Source: Psychrobacillus vulpis (lineage in GTDB: Bacteria > Bacillota > Bacilli > Bacillales_A > Planococcaceae). Taken from it: a stretch of 64,000 nucleotides of DNA. The stretch is taken from assembly GCF_006861825.1 (NCBI RefSeq), contig NZ_VDGI01000001.1, positions 202,172 through 266,171 of the forward strand. The letters run 5' to 3'. The position numbers and the translations under genes are program-made. The notes beneath the pieces are model-generated. The model ran no database searches and was not told the origin of the DNA. It saw only the letters and a list, made by a program, of their open reading frames with translations. This document shows positions 17,876-26,296 of the stretch, piece by piece. Position 1 is the stretch's first letter. Each line of letters opens with the position of its first letter.

Positions 17876-19093
17876 TTATGGTCTCTGAACTGTGATTTTT
17901 CTATCTTTAGGCAACCAAAGCGCTACTAATCCTATAAGTGGTAACGTTGACACAATAATCATCGTGTCGTATACGCCAACATGATCCATTAAAATACCTA
18001 TTACTACTGCCCCGATTGCTCCCATTCCAAACGCAAGCCCAACAGTCAAACCTGCCATTGTGCCGATTTTACTTGGTACAAGTTCCTGTGCATAAACAAC
18101 AGTTACGGAAAAACTAAGCATGATAAAAAATCCGATGAGAATAAGTGATACGACAACTGCGAATAATGGAACATAGGGTAAAATCAAGCAAAATGGAATT
18201 GGTACAATAATGGATAGTAAGATCACATTTTTTCTACCTAATCGATCTGCCATTGGTCCTCCAAAAAATGTTCCGACTGCACCAAGCGCAAGGAAGATAA
18301 AAATAAATAGCTGTCCTTTTTCGGTTGGAAAATTATAATGCTCCTTTAAATGAAATATATAAAAACTTGTCATATTCGTTACATAAAAGGACCTTGCGAA
18401 AATGATTATAAGTAGTAAAGTTAAGGCAACTCCCACTTGTTTTTTAGTAAGTTCTGGCAAAGAAGAAAGAATCGTTTTTTTCTTTTTAGCTAAGCTTTCT
18501 TGTTCTAGTTGTTTCTTATACCAAATAGAGATTTTCGTTAATAAGAAGATCCCTACCCCAGCTACGATTAAAAAAAGGGCTGCTCCTATTTGACCGAGAG
18601 GTAATAAAATAAATGCACTGATTAGCGGTGCAAGAGCTTGTCCTGAATTTCCCCCAACTTGATAGATAGACTGCGAAAGCCCTCTTTTAGAACCTGCAGC
18701 CATAAACGAAACTCGTGATCCTTCTGGATGAAAAATAGCTGAACCAAACCCTAAAAAGATAACTGATAGAAGAATCATCCAATACTGTGGTGCAAGCGCA
18801 AGTCCTGCCATACCAACAAAAGAGCTCACCATACCTAGTGGAAGAGCATAAGGCATCGGCTTTTTATCACTTATAAAACCAACGACTGGTTGTAAAACAG
18901 AAGCCACTATATTTAATACAAAAGAAATTAAACCTAATTGTGTAAATGTTAGACCCATGTCCCTTTCTAGTACAGGGAACATTGCTGGGATAACTGCTTG
19001 AAGAGAATCATTAAATAAATGACAAAGCCCGATTGCAAACATGATGGGATAAACCGGATTTCCTAATTTATGTGTGGCATTTCCAGTAGACAT
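17876..19093 (-). CDS. MFS transporter, fosmidomycin-resistance (Fsr) type
   Basis: About 405 residues and 12 membrane segments. The N-terminal L-C-H-L-F-N-D-S-L-Q-A-V-I-P-A-M segment is diagnostic of the Fsr group, as is F-G-S-A-I-F-H-P-E-G-S-R. The second-half MFS motif G-G-P-M-A-D-R-L-G-R-K-N is near residue 270. The frame reaches TTG 19135, but a TATAAT box ends about eight bases before that codon, so transcription should start near it; ATG 19093 is the next start. Fsr proteins export fosmidomycin and related compounds; native substrate unknown. Confidence 0.87.
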   Translation of the reverse strand: MSTGNATHKLGNPVYPIMFAIGLCHLFNDSLQAVIPAMFPVLERDMGLTFTQLGLISFVLNIVASVLQPVVGFISDKKPMPYALPLGMVSSFVGMAGLALAPQYWMILLSVIFLGFGSAIFHPEGSRVSFMAAGSKRGLSQSIYQVGGNSGQALAPLISAFILLPLGQIGAALFLIVAGVGIFLLTKISIWYKKQLEQESLAKKKKTILSSLPELTKKQVGVALTLLLIIIFARSFYVTNMTSFYIFHLKEHYNFPTEKGQLFIFIFLALGAVGTFFGGPMADRLGRKNVILLSIIVPIPFCLILPYVPLFAVVVSLILIGFFIMLSFSVTVVYAQELVPSKIGTMAGLTVGLAFGMGAIGAVVIGILMDHVGVYDTMIIVSTLPLIGLVALWLPKDRKITVQRP

Positions 19094-19260
19094 ATTTTTC
19101 GACACATTCTTTCTATACTCGAATAATTTATGCAATAAATTTATTATAACGTAAATTTCGACAATTCAAGTGAAATAATTATCGGCGAAAAAAGGGAATA
19201 GGTACTAATCTTTAGGAAACACTATACGGAAGCCATTTTTAAAAAGGAGTTTGAATATGA

Positions 19261-19968
19261 ATGGATAAGTTTTTCGACATAAACTTTTGGGAAATGATCA
19301 TAAGAACAACCGTTTCTTTTGTAGCATTACTGATCTTAGCACGCATTTTAGGAAAAAAACAGCTCAGTCAACTTACATTCTTCCACTACATTACAGGGAT
19401 TACTATTGGATCTATCGCCGCTGATCTTGCGTCGCAAAAGGAAACTCCTTTTATCGATGGGCTTATTTCGCTAATTTGGTGGACTTTCCTTACATGGCTA
19501 TTAAGCTTCATTGCATTGAAATCAGCAAAAGCACGTGTTCTTATCGACGATGAACCTACTATTGTCATTAAAGATGGAGAGCTATCTGTAAAATCATTAA
19601 AATCCGCTCGTTTACATATGGATGATTTATTAATGATGCTCAGAGAACAGTCTATTTTTTCTATTCAAGATGTTCATTACGCAGTGCTTGAAACAAATGG
19701 CGAGTTAAGTGTTTTCAAAAAGGTGGAACAACAAGAAGCCACGAAGCTTGATGTAAAAGCAACAACTACACTTCCAACTTTTATGCCATCTGAAATTATT
19801 TCAGACGGTAAAATTGTACAAAAAAATTTACTCGAGTTAGATTTAACTGAAGAATGGGTAATGCGAAAACTGCGTAAAAAAGGAATAGAATCCGTTGAAG
19901 ATGTCTTCTATGCACAACTCCAAACAAATGGATCTTTATATATTAGCCTAAGAAAAAACGGGATATAA
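19261..19968 (+). CDS. DUF421 membrane protein (YetF/YrbG type)
   Basis: 235 residues: three N-terminal membrane segments and a cytoplasmic DUF421 domain. Family motifs: R-I-L-G-K-K-Q-L-S-Q-L-T-F (residues 28-40), I-T-I-G-S-I-A-A-D, and the R-L-H-M-D-D-L-L-M-M-L-R segment in the soluble part. In B. subtilis, YetF-type proteins are induced in sporulation or stress and form membrane-bound dimers; molecular role unclear. ATG 19261 is 15 bases after AAGGAG, with another ATG out of frame between. Confidence 0.88.
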   Translation: MDKFFDINFWEMIIRTTVSFVALLILARILGKKQLSQLTFFHYITGITIGSIAADLASQKETPFIDGLISLIWWTFLTWLLSFIALKSAKARVLIDDEPTIVIKDGELSVKSLKSARLHMDDLLMMLREQSIFSIQDVHYAVLETNGELSVFKKVEQQEATKLDVKATTTLPTFMPSEIISDGKIVQKNLLELDLTEEWVMRKLRKKGIESVEDVFYAQLQTNGSLYISLRKNGI

Positions 19969-19997
19969 AAGGACTTCCTTCATTTGGGAAGTCCTTT
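19967..19997 (+). terminator. Terminator of the DUF421 gene, left copy
   Basis: AAAAGGACTTCC and GGAAGTCCTTT around TTCATTTG. The same hairpin with a changed loop recurs at 20511-20541 on the far side of repeat copy A. Confidence 0.8.
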
Positions 19998-20510
19998 CAG
20001 GTTATAGACAAATTCGTTTTACAATGAGAATAGAAATGTATAAGAATCAGCAGGGCCGGCCACTTCGCTTTCCGTGGCAGGCCCTGCCTATTTTTCAAAA
20101 ATTGAAAGTGGAAATGTGTATATCCTGTTATCAGTCAATGTTTCTTGGAATATCTGAAAAAATTCCGGTTTGACTATCCTATTTCATCAAGTAAAAAGGC
20201 TATTGTCCACTTTTCAGTATATTGATGATAAAAATAGCGGAAGGTGGCGACTCCTGTGAAACAGCGAGACAGTCCAAGACCCCGCAGGCAATAAGTAGGA
20301 AGGCTAAGATCGCCGCGTCCTGCTCCTGCGCAAAGCTCATCGCAAAAGAACTTTTGCGGCAACGCCATCATGACCAACATCCTGTTGGCCCGAGACTTGG
20401 CGCGAGCCCGCGGAAAGCGTCCCCCTGGAGCAAGTGCTACAGTAAAAGCACGATAATCACTATGTTCTTAATACTTTTTGACTCATAAAAAGGCATTTGT
20501 CGACAGTCTG
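19998..20510. mobile_element. Repeat element copy A, ~513 bp, with terminal inverted repeats
   Basis: Non-coding element bounded by CAGGTTATAGACAAAT on the left and ATTTGTCGACAGTCTG on the right, which are inverted repeats of each other. It carries the GC-rich hairpin modules common in Planococcaceae intergenic repeats (CGACTCCTG, GCGAGACAGTCCAAGACCCC, GCGGAAAGCG). Copy B at 24454-24962 is similar across its length; A has an extra segment at about 20325-20360 that B lacks. Open frames within it are not conserved between copies. It looks like a MITE or a repeat mobilised in trans. Confidence 0.8.
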
Positions 20511-20541
20511 AAAGGACTTCCTATTTCGGGAAGTCCTTTTT
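20511..20541. terminator. Terminator hairpin, right copy
   Basis: AAAGGACTTCC / GGAAGTCCTTTTT, the same stem as 19967-19997. It now serves the converging alpha/beta hydrolase gene on the minus strand. Confidence 0.75.
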
Positions 20542-20549
20542 CATTAAAT

Positions 20550-21320
20550 TTAGAATGCCTTCATAGCATTGACAAGTGACTTTGGTGCTTCGTACATACT
20601 CATATGCCCGACACCTGGTAAAAGCACTTTTGTTATATTCTCTCCATTTGCAGAAAAAGTATTTTCATTTGGAATTAATTGATCAGCATCTCCAGCTAAT
20701 AAAAGCACAGGTAACGTTGTATTATCTAAAATATCTCGACGATCTTTTCTTTCTTTCATTGCATTTAGAGCATTTTTAGCTCCCTCTGAAGAAGTTTCAT
20801 ATCCTATTTTTTTCACTTCCTTCATGTTCTCTTGCTGGCTTTCTAAATTATCAGGTGAAAACAACTTTGGCACTAGTCCTTCTATAAAAGCTTCGATTCC
20901 TTCACTGTCAATTTTTTGTGTAGAAGTAATCCTTCCTTTTTTAGCCTCTTCCGAATCTGGAAATCCTGTGGAATGGATTAGTGAAAAAGCGCTTAACCGT
21001 TCATGATATGCTTCTGCAAATGCTAATGTAATATATCCTCCTAAAGAATGACCATACATTGTTACTTTCTCTATATTTAACGAATCTAAAAAATCTTTAA
21101 TAAAAGTGGCATACTGTTCGATTGTATTGACATTACCTTGAGCCGCAGATCCTCCATGTCCTGGTAAATCTATTGCGAGGACACGAAACATATTTTTCAA
21201 TTCAGGGATAATGTTGTTCCAATACTCTGAACTACCACAAAATCCATGAATCAGTAAAATTGCCTCCCCTTCTCCTTCGTCTCTGTATGTTACCTTTGAT
21301 TCGTTGATTTGTAAGTGCAT
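20550..21320 (-). CDS. Alpha/beta hydrolase
   Basis: About 256 residues. Catalytic Ser in the nucleophile elbow G-H-S-L-G-G (near residue 90), oxyanion H-G-F-C-G-S near residue 25, acid D in L-L-A-G-D-A-D near residue 208, and His in G-V-G-H-M-S near residue 237. ATG 21320 follows GGAGATGGAAG; an in-frame upstream extension overlaps the preceding gene and lacks a ribosome binding site. It lies 13 bases after the GH3 gene, probably in the same operon. Substrate unknown. Confidence 0.88.
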   Translation of the reverse strand: MHLQINESKVTYRDEGEGEAILLIHGFCGSSEYWNNIIPELKNMFRVLAIDLPGHGGSAAQGNVNTIEQYATFIKDFLDSLNIEKVTMYGHSLGGYITLAFAEAYHERLSAFSLIHSTGFPDSEEAKKGRITSTQKIDSEGIEAFIEGLVPKLFSPDNLESQQENMKEVKKIGYETSSEGAKNALNAMKERKDRRDILDNTTLPVLLLAGDADQLIPNENTFSANGENITKVLLPGVGHMSMYEAPKSLVNAMKAF

Positions 21321-21333
21321 TTCTTCCATCTCC

Positions 21334-22998
21334 TTATTTACGCAATAACTTTTCAATATCTTTATTCAGCTGCTGTAAATCTACTTCATCTACTTTTTCG
21401 TTCGCTAGATTGTATTTTTCTTTCAACGAGAGAATACGATTCACACTTTCGTTAATACTTTCCTCTGAAATTTCACCATCTTTTACTGCTCTTACAATAG
21501 CTTCGATTGTTTTTTTCACGTTTGTATAGTCATGAGCTATTAAAACAATATCGTTTCCTGCCTTCACTGCCTCAACAGCTGCTTGGTCGATTTTATAATT
21601 GCCTAATATTGCATTCATCGTCATATCGTCTGTCATTATTACCCCATCAAACTGCATCTGTTCTCTCAATATACCTGTAATAATTTCATGGGACATAGAA
21701 GATGGAAAGTTCGGGTCAATCTTGGGAAGTAGGATATGAGCAACCATGACGACATCCGCTCCATCTTCCAAAGCATTTTTAAAAGGAATTAATTCTAGTT
21801 TATTTAATTCCTCTAAACTTTTTCTAATTACTGGAAGCTCTTTATGAGAATCTTCTGCCGTATCTCCATGTCCTGGAAAATGCTTCACCACAGAAATTAC
21901 GTTTTGACTCTGAATCCCTTGCATCGTCTGTATGCCTAGTTCACTAACTATGTTAGGATTATTTCCAAAAGAACGATCCCCAATAACCGGATTTTTAGGA
22001 TTACTATTCACATCCAGTACCGGTGCAAAATCAATATTGAAACCAAATGCATTCAGTTGTTCTCCTAAATGAGCACCTATGCTATAAGAATACGAAGGAT
22101 CATTTTGCTTGCCTATTTCTTCGTTTGTAGGAAGCCTACTTAGTCCCGGTAATCGAGTAATTCTCCCCCCCTCCTGATCGACACCTAAAAATAGTGGAAA
22201 TTTTTCTTTATTACTTTCTGATTTAATCACATTCAATAAAGCAACTGTTTGATTAGCTTCTTTCAAATTGTCTTTAAAAAAAATGATTCCCCCTACTTTA
22301 TCTGTTGAAATTAAACGCTTCGTCTCTTCAGATAAATCCGTTCCTTGAATACCAGCAAATATCATTTGTCCAATTTTCTCCTCTAGACTCATCTTAGATA
22401 TTGCTGGATTTTCTTGTACAATACCCGTTTTTACATCCGTGACAACAGATATATGATCGACGGATGGGTTCGGATTATTTTCTGTAGGTTTCGGTAAAAC
22501 CCACTTAAGTTGATATGTAGAGGTAACATTGTAGACAAGAATTATTTGATTTACTTCGTCATCTTGATAGCTGCGTATCTCATCAGCTTTTCCTTTAATC
22601 GTTTTAATATCATTTAAGTAAATTTGCTGGACAGACACTCCGTTAGATCGAATATCAAAAACAGAATTGGTTCGATAACCAATTGCCGTGGATTTAGATA
22701 CATAGTCCTCGTATGTAGCCATTGTAAGTTCACTACTTTTGTCTGGAGTTCCCCATAATTCATGTACTTCCTGAATATTCGTTTCTCCTACAATGAATGG
22801 AACATCCAATGTTTGCCCTTTTTTTGCTAGTTCAAATATGAGCATGACAAGGGATTCCACTTCTGAAGGTTTTTCTAGGTCCATCATAGAATCCTCACTA
22901 TGGATAACTCCCTTCTTCTCTTTATTATTTTCTATAACCATCACAACAACCGCGATTACTAAAAACAATACGAGAATCAGCAATATTTTTTTAATCAC
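21334..22998 (-). CDS. DUF4309 domain fused to a GH3 beta-N-acetylhexosaminidase (NagZ-like)
   Basis: 554 residues from GTG 22998 (behind GGGAGG). One N-terminal membrane anchor (residues 4-24); then a YjgB/DUF4309-like domain (about 48-190, with G-x-P-D-K-S, Y and I-G-Y-R motifs); then a GH3 domain (about 195-530). NagZ-type catalytic features are K-H-F-P-G-H-G-D-T-A-E-D-S-H (Asp-His dyad) and the nucleophile Asp in M-T-D-D-M-T-M-N. NagZ enzymes release N-acetylglucosamine from peptidoglycan fragments; here the anchor places it outside the membrane. The fused DUF4309 domain is not usual for NagZ and may be a recognition module. Confidence 0.87.
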   Translation of the reverse strand: MIKKILLILVLFLVIAVVVMVIENNKEKKGVIHSEDSMMDLEKPSEVESLVMLIFELAKKGQTLDVPFIVGETNIQEVHELWGTPDKSSELTMATYEDYVSKSTAIGYRTNSVFDIRSNGVSVQQIYLNDIKTIKGKADEIRSYQDDEVNQIILVYNVTSTYQLKWVLPKPTENNPNPSVDHISVVTDVKTGIVQENPAISKMSLEEKIGQMIFAGIQGTDLSEETKRLISTDKVGGIIFFKDNLKEANQTVALLNVIKSESNKEKFPLFLGVDQEGGRITRLPGLSRLPTNEEIGKQNDPSYSYSIGAHLGEQLNAFGFNIDFAPVLDVNSNPKNPVIGDRSFGNNPNIVSELGIQTMQGIQSQNVISVVKHFPGHGDTAEDSHKELPVIRKSLEELNKLELIPFKNALEDGADVVMVAHILLPKIDPNFPSSMSHEIITGILREQMQFDGVIMTDDMTMNAILGNYKIDQAAVEAVKAGNDIVLIAHDYTNVKKTIEAIVRAVKDGEISEESINESVNRILSLKEKYNLANEKVDEVDLQQLNKDIEKLLRK

Positions 22999-23076
22999 AC
23001 ATAAACCTCCCAACTAGTGGTATACCCTATTTTCTATTTCCATAATCTTAGCCTTTATTCCTCTATTTTATTTATA

Positions 23077-23120
23077 ATATATTTTTTATACTTGATATAT
23101 TTTTTATATCTAATTATAAT
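23077..23120 (+). promoter_or_regulatory. Promoter and repeated AT motif before hxlR-spxH
   Basis: TTGATA (23092-23097) and TATAAT (23115-23120) with a 17-base spacer: a consensus-grade sigma-A promoter. The 14-mer ATATATTTTTTATA occurs exactly twice, at 23077-23090 and 23095-23108, 18 bases apart, overlapping the promoter. It may be the binding site of the downstream regulator. Confidence 0.7.
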
Positions 23121-23146
23121 GAAATTAGAAACGAGGGATGAATAAG

Positions 23147-23467
23147 ATGAAAATTTGTCCATATTTAGAATCATCATTTCAAATACTAGGAAGACGTTGG
23201 AACGGTTTAATCGTTCATTACTTATTTAGCTGTCCTGATTATACAGCTCACTTTTCAGATATGAAAAAAGATTTAACCGATATTACTTCTCGTGCTTTAT
23301 CTCTCAAACTGACAGAACTTGCAGAGCATGGTTTAGTAGAGAAAAAAATGACGGTAGAATCCTCAGTAAATATTTCGTATCACCTAACTACCGCTGGACA
23401 GGAACTTGCTGAAGCACTTAAGCCTGTACACGCCTGGGCTAAACAACATATTACTTTAGAAAATTAA
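23147..23467 (+). CDS. HxlR family transcriptional regulator
   Basis: About 106 residues, a winged-helix HxlR protein. Typical start M-K-I-C-P-Y-L with an N-terminal Cys often used for redox sensing, then I-L-G-R-R-W-N-G-L-I and the recognition helix region D-I-T-S-R-A-L-S-L-K-L-T-E-L. ATG 23147 is at the right distance from GAGGG; ATG 23138 immediately abuts it. It precedes the SpxH-like gene by 17 bases, so they form a small operon probably responding to oxidative stress. Confidence 0.88.
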   Translation: MKICPYLESSFQILGRRWNGLIVHYLFSCPDYTAHFSDMKKDLTDITSRALSLKLTELAEHGLVEKKMTVESSVNISYHLTTAGQELAEALKPVHAWAKQHITLEN

Positions 23468-23484
23468 AGAAAAGGGGAAAAAAT

Positions 23485-24414
23485 ATGACAAACAAAAATC
23501 CAATGATGTGTGATTTAGAAACGGGCATTTGCGGTCCAGTTGGGGAAGGAAATACAGGAATACAATTAATCGATTTAACAGCACCAAGCAAAAAAATCGA
23601 TATATACTACGTAACCGATCCAATTTGTTCTCATTGCTGGGCATTAGAGCCTACATTGCGTAAATTTATGGAAGAATACGGCCAATATTTCAACATGCAT
23701 ACTTTAATGGGTGGGTTGCTTGAAAAATGGGATGGCTTCACTGATGTTTCCAACGGAATTTCCGACCCTGCAGATGTTGCAGGACATTGGAGAGAAGTAG
23801 GAGAACACTCCCGTATGCCAATCGATGGTTCCTTTTGGTTTGAAGATCCAGTTACATCGTCTTATATTCCATCCCGCGTTTACAAAGTAATTCAACAAAA
23901 AGACGACAGTTTAGCACCTGTGTTCTTACGTAGAGCAAGAGAAGCAGTATTCCCTTTCAATCAAAACATTGGGAGCGATCAAATACTAATCAAAATTATC
24001 AATGAAATTGGCCTCAATGGAGAAGAAATCGTGAAAGAATCGCATCTTCCAGCTGCTCAAGAAAGTCTACAAGAAGATTTTCAAATGGCTGGCAGACTAG
24101 GAGTTCGAGGGTTTCCAACAATTGTTTTCTTAAACGAAGAACAAAAAGGTATAAAAGTTGTTGGTGCTCGTCCATTGGAAAACTATATTGAAGCACTAAA
24201 ACAGATGCTTCCTGAAGAAAACATTCAAGCTAAAAATGCTCCAACATTAAAAACTGTTCTTCAAAAAGATGGGCTGTTATTCTCTCGTGAAATCGAAGAA
24301 TTATATAATTTGGAACAAAAAGATGTGGTAGCCTTTGTTGAGAAAGAATTAACTACAGGGAGCTATGTAGTAGAAGAAATCCTTGGAGAGAAATATATTA
24401 AAATGAATAAATAA
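23485..24414 (+). CDS. DsbA-like ClpXP adaptor, SpxH (YjbH) family
   Basis: 309 residues. A thioredoxin/DsbA-like fold with D-P-I-C-S-H-C-W-A-L-E-P near residues 51-62, the hallmark of SpxH/YjbH, and the helical insertion containing P-S-R-V-Y-K. A cis-proline loop appears as V-R-G-F-P-T-I-V. The N-terminus has another Cys pair (M-C-D-L-E-T-G-I-C). In B. subtilis YjbH delivers the redox regulator Spx to ClpXP. Pairing with an HxlR regulator suggests it is a paralogue with its own control; I cannot say whether it is the only SpxH in the genome. Confidence 0.82.
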   Translation: MTNKNPMMCDLETGICGPVGEGNTGIQLIDLTAPSKKIDIYYVTDPICSHCWALEPTLRKFMEEYGQYFNMHTLMGGLLEKWDGFTDVSNGISDPADVAGHWREVGEHSRMPIDGSFWFEDPVTSSYIPSRVYKVIQQKDDSLAPVFLRRAREAVFPFNQNIGSDQILIKIINEIGLNGEEIVKESHLPAAQESLQEDFQMAGRLGVRGFPTIVFLNEEQKGIKVVGARPLENYIEALKQMLPEENIQAKNAPTLKTVLQKDGLLFSREIEELYNLEQKDVVAFVEKELTTGSYVVEEILGEKYIKMNK

Positions 24415-24419
24415 TGCAC

Positions 24420-24453
24420 AAAGCCCTCAAGTAGCAGTTGCTTGAGGGCTTTT
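24420..24453 (+). terminator. Terminator of the spxH-like gene, left copy
   Basis: AAAGCCCTCAAG and CTTGAGGGCTTTT around TAGCAGTTG. A near copy occurs at 24963-25000 beyond repeat copy B. Confidence 0.85.
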
Positions 24454-24962
24454 CAGACTGTAGACAAATTCGTTTTACAATGAATAGAGATGTATAAGTG
24501 AATCAGCGGGGCCCGCCACTTCGCCCGTGATCTTGGCTTCAACCTCCTCGTCACTGCAAAGACACTGGCCAAATAAAGTTCGGCCAGTGTCTTTGCTGCG
24601 GGGTCTTCAGCTCAAGCTTTTCCCACAGGAGTCTCCGTGGCGGGCCCTGCCTATTTTTCAAAAGTTGAAAGTGAAAAAGCTTTAATTGTCCACTTTTCTG
24701 TTTATTGAAGTTAAAAATAAGCGGAAGGCGACGACTCCTGCGGGACAGCGAGACAGTCCAAGACCCCACAGGCTATAAGTAGTAGGAAGGCTAAGATCGC
24801 CGCGTCCTGCGGCAACGCCTTCATGACCAACATCCTGTTGGCCCGAGGCTTGGCGCGAGCCTGCGGAAAGCGCCCGCCTGGAGCGATTGCTACAGGAAAA
24901 GCACAATAATTACTATGTTCTAATACATTTTGATTCATAAAAATGCATTTGTCGACAAGCTG
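24454..24962. mobile_element. Repeat element copy B, ~509 bp, with terminal inverted repeats
   Basis: Bounded by CAGACTGTAGACAAAT and ATTTGTCGACAAGCTG. Same family as 19998-20510: shared left end (ACAAATTCGTTTTACAATGA), shared GGCCCTGCCTATTTTTCAAAA, and shared right half. B contains an extra perfect hairpin, CAAAGACACTGGCC with its complement, at about 24556-24594, absent from A. No conserved open frame. Confidence 0.8.
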
Positions 24963-25000
24963 CAATGCCTTCAAGTAGCAATTGCTTGAGGGCTTTTTTT
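24963..25000. terminator. Terminator hairpin, right copy
   Basis: GCCTTCAAGTAGCAATTGCTTGAGGGC followed by seven T (stem arms GCCTTCAAG and CTTGAGGGC). It is nearly the same as 24420-24453 and lies at the end of the converging cupin gene. Confidence 0.78.
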
Positions 25001-25499
25001 ATTCCGGTAATATTTCGTACGCCATTTTAGTAATTACTTGTTTGTGTTCTGGGTATTTCTCTAGTAATTCACTTTGAGTGAAAAGTTCAAAGTCATCAAA
25101 ATCAAATCCTGGAGAAACCATACAACCAACGAGCGAAAATGCACCATTGTGAACAACGGACGATCCAAAAATTGAATTTTTGGGAACGATAACTTGAGGG
25201 GATTCTCCTTTTTCAATGTTCAGACCTAGCTTATGCTCATAGTACTCACCTTTTTCATCAATAACATGAATTATTAGTGGACTGCCACCGTGGAAATACC
25301 AAAGTTCATCTGATTTTAATCGATGAAAATGTGATACATCATTTTCACCAAGTAAAAAGTAAATACTTGTAAATAGTTTTCTAGTAGTTCCAAAAGCATC
25401 TATCGATTCTTGTGAAGTGTGAGTGCTTTTAAAATAGCCGCCCTCTGGATGGGGTTCTAACCCCAAATGATTTATGTAATAGCTTGCGTCCCTTTCCAT
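24999..25499 (-). CDS. Cupin-fold protein, DUF985 (YML079W-like)
   Basis: 166 residues. DUF985 signature at the N-terminus: H-L-G-L-E-P-H-P-E-G-G-Y-F. Then S-H-F-H-R-L-K-S-D-E-L-W-Y-F-H-G-G, the cupin metal motif region, and V-G-C-M-V-S-P-G-F-D-F-D-D-F near the C-terminus. Predicted sugar- or small-ligand-binding cupin; enzymatic role unproven. It follows the phosphatase gene with 11 bases between them, so cotranscribed. Confidence 0.88.
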   Translation of the reverse strand: MERDASYYINHLGLEPHPEGGYFKSTHTSQESIDAFGTTRKLFTSIYFLLGENDVSHFHRLKSDELWYFHGGSPLIIHVIDEKGEYYEHKLGLNIEKGESPQVIVPKNSIFGSSVVHNGAFSLVGCMVSPGFDFDDFELFTQSELLEKYPEHKQVITKMAYEILPE

Positions 25500-25510
25500 C
25501 TTCTAGTCTC

Positions 25511-26086
25511 CTATTCTAAATGCTTTGTACAGTTGAAAAGATGACATATTTTTTTTTCATCTTGCAGTTCGATTATTGTAACAGACGTGTTTCCAATATC
25601 TCTTGAAAATTCTTCTTGTGGAATAAGTGCATTGATTAGTCTTCCAATAAATCCTCCATGACTGACTACTAATACTCTTTTTCCAGGGTGGGCATTTTTA
25701 ATCTCTTCCATAAAAGACATTCCTCTAGAAATAATAGCTTCTTCTGGTTCAAATCCTAATTCCAAATCTCTCCAAGCAGTTCCCCATTTAGCTACACGTT
25801 CTTCCTCTGTAGTACCTTCAATAATTCCCCCGCCGATTTCTCCTAGCCTCTTATCTACAAGAAAATCGATGCCTTGTTGTTTTTCAGCAATTATTTCTGC
25901 AGTTCTTTTTGCACGAATTAATGGGCTTGTATAAATAACATCCCATTCTTCTTTTTCTATTCTATTAGCAACTCGCTCTGCCATTTGGATGCCCTCGTCA
26001 TCGAGTGGAACATCTGTATTTCCTTGAGCTCTTCCTTCTTTATTCCAAGCAGTCACACCATGTCTTACAAAGCCTATTGTTGTCAT
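25511..26086 (-). CDS. Histidine phosphatase family protein (phosphoglycerate mutase-like)
   Basis: 191 residues. Catalytic R-H-G-V-T-A-W-N at residues 8-15; Y-T-S-P-L-I-R-A-K-R-T-A-E near residue 52; the catalytic Glu in G-E-I-G-G-G-I-I-E-G; and second His in V-V-S-H-G-G-F-I near residue 142. Family members hydrolyse small phosphate esters; this one is of the cobalamin-phosphatase/PhoE-like size and its substrate is unknown. Start ATG 26086 behind AGGGGG. Confidence 0.9.
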   Translation of the reverse strand: MTTIGFVRHGVTAWNKEGRAQGNTDVPLDDEGIQMAERVANRIEKEEWDVIYTSPLIRAKRTAEIIAEKQQGIDFLVDKRLGEIGGGIIEGTTEEERVAKWGTAWRDLELGFEPEEAIISRGMSFMEEIKNAHPGKRVLVVSHGGFIGRLINALIPQEEFSRDIGNTSVTIIELQDEKKICHLFNCTKHLE

Positions 26087-26243
26087 ATGATTATCCCCCT
26101 TACATTTTGTTATTATTCACTACACCAGCATTTCATCGAGAGCGAACGTAACTGTTGTATGATTTTCCTATTGACATGAAATCCCCATTCATGTTCTTCC
26201 ATTATAAAGAAATAAAATAAAAATGAAAAATTTATTTTCCCAC

Positions 26244-26274
26244 TTGACCTTGACGTTGCGTAAAGGTTTAGACT
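26244..26274 (+). promoter_or_regulatory. MerR-type promoter and operator
   Basis: TTGACC (26244-26249) and TAGACT (26269-26274) separated by 19 bases, with the palindrome CCTTGACG-TTG-CGTAAAGG (26248-26266) between them. The long spacer and central dyad are the hallmark of MerR-family autoregulated promoters. Confidence 0.85.
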
Positions 26275-26296
26275 GAAGTTATTAGGAGGTGATGGT

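Noticed and set aside
20222-20488. Open frame within repeat copy A
   Set aside because: Not preserved in copy B; composition follows GC-rich hairpins, so it is a by-product of the repeat.
24551-24974. Several open frames within repeat copy B
   Set aside because: Same reason; frames are broken in copy A and have no ribosome binding site.
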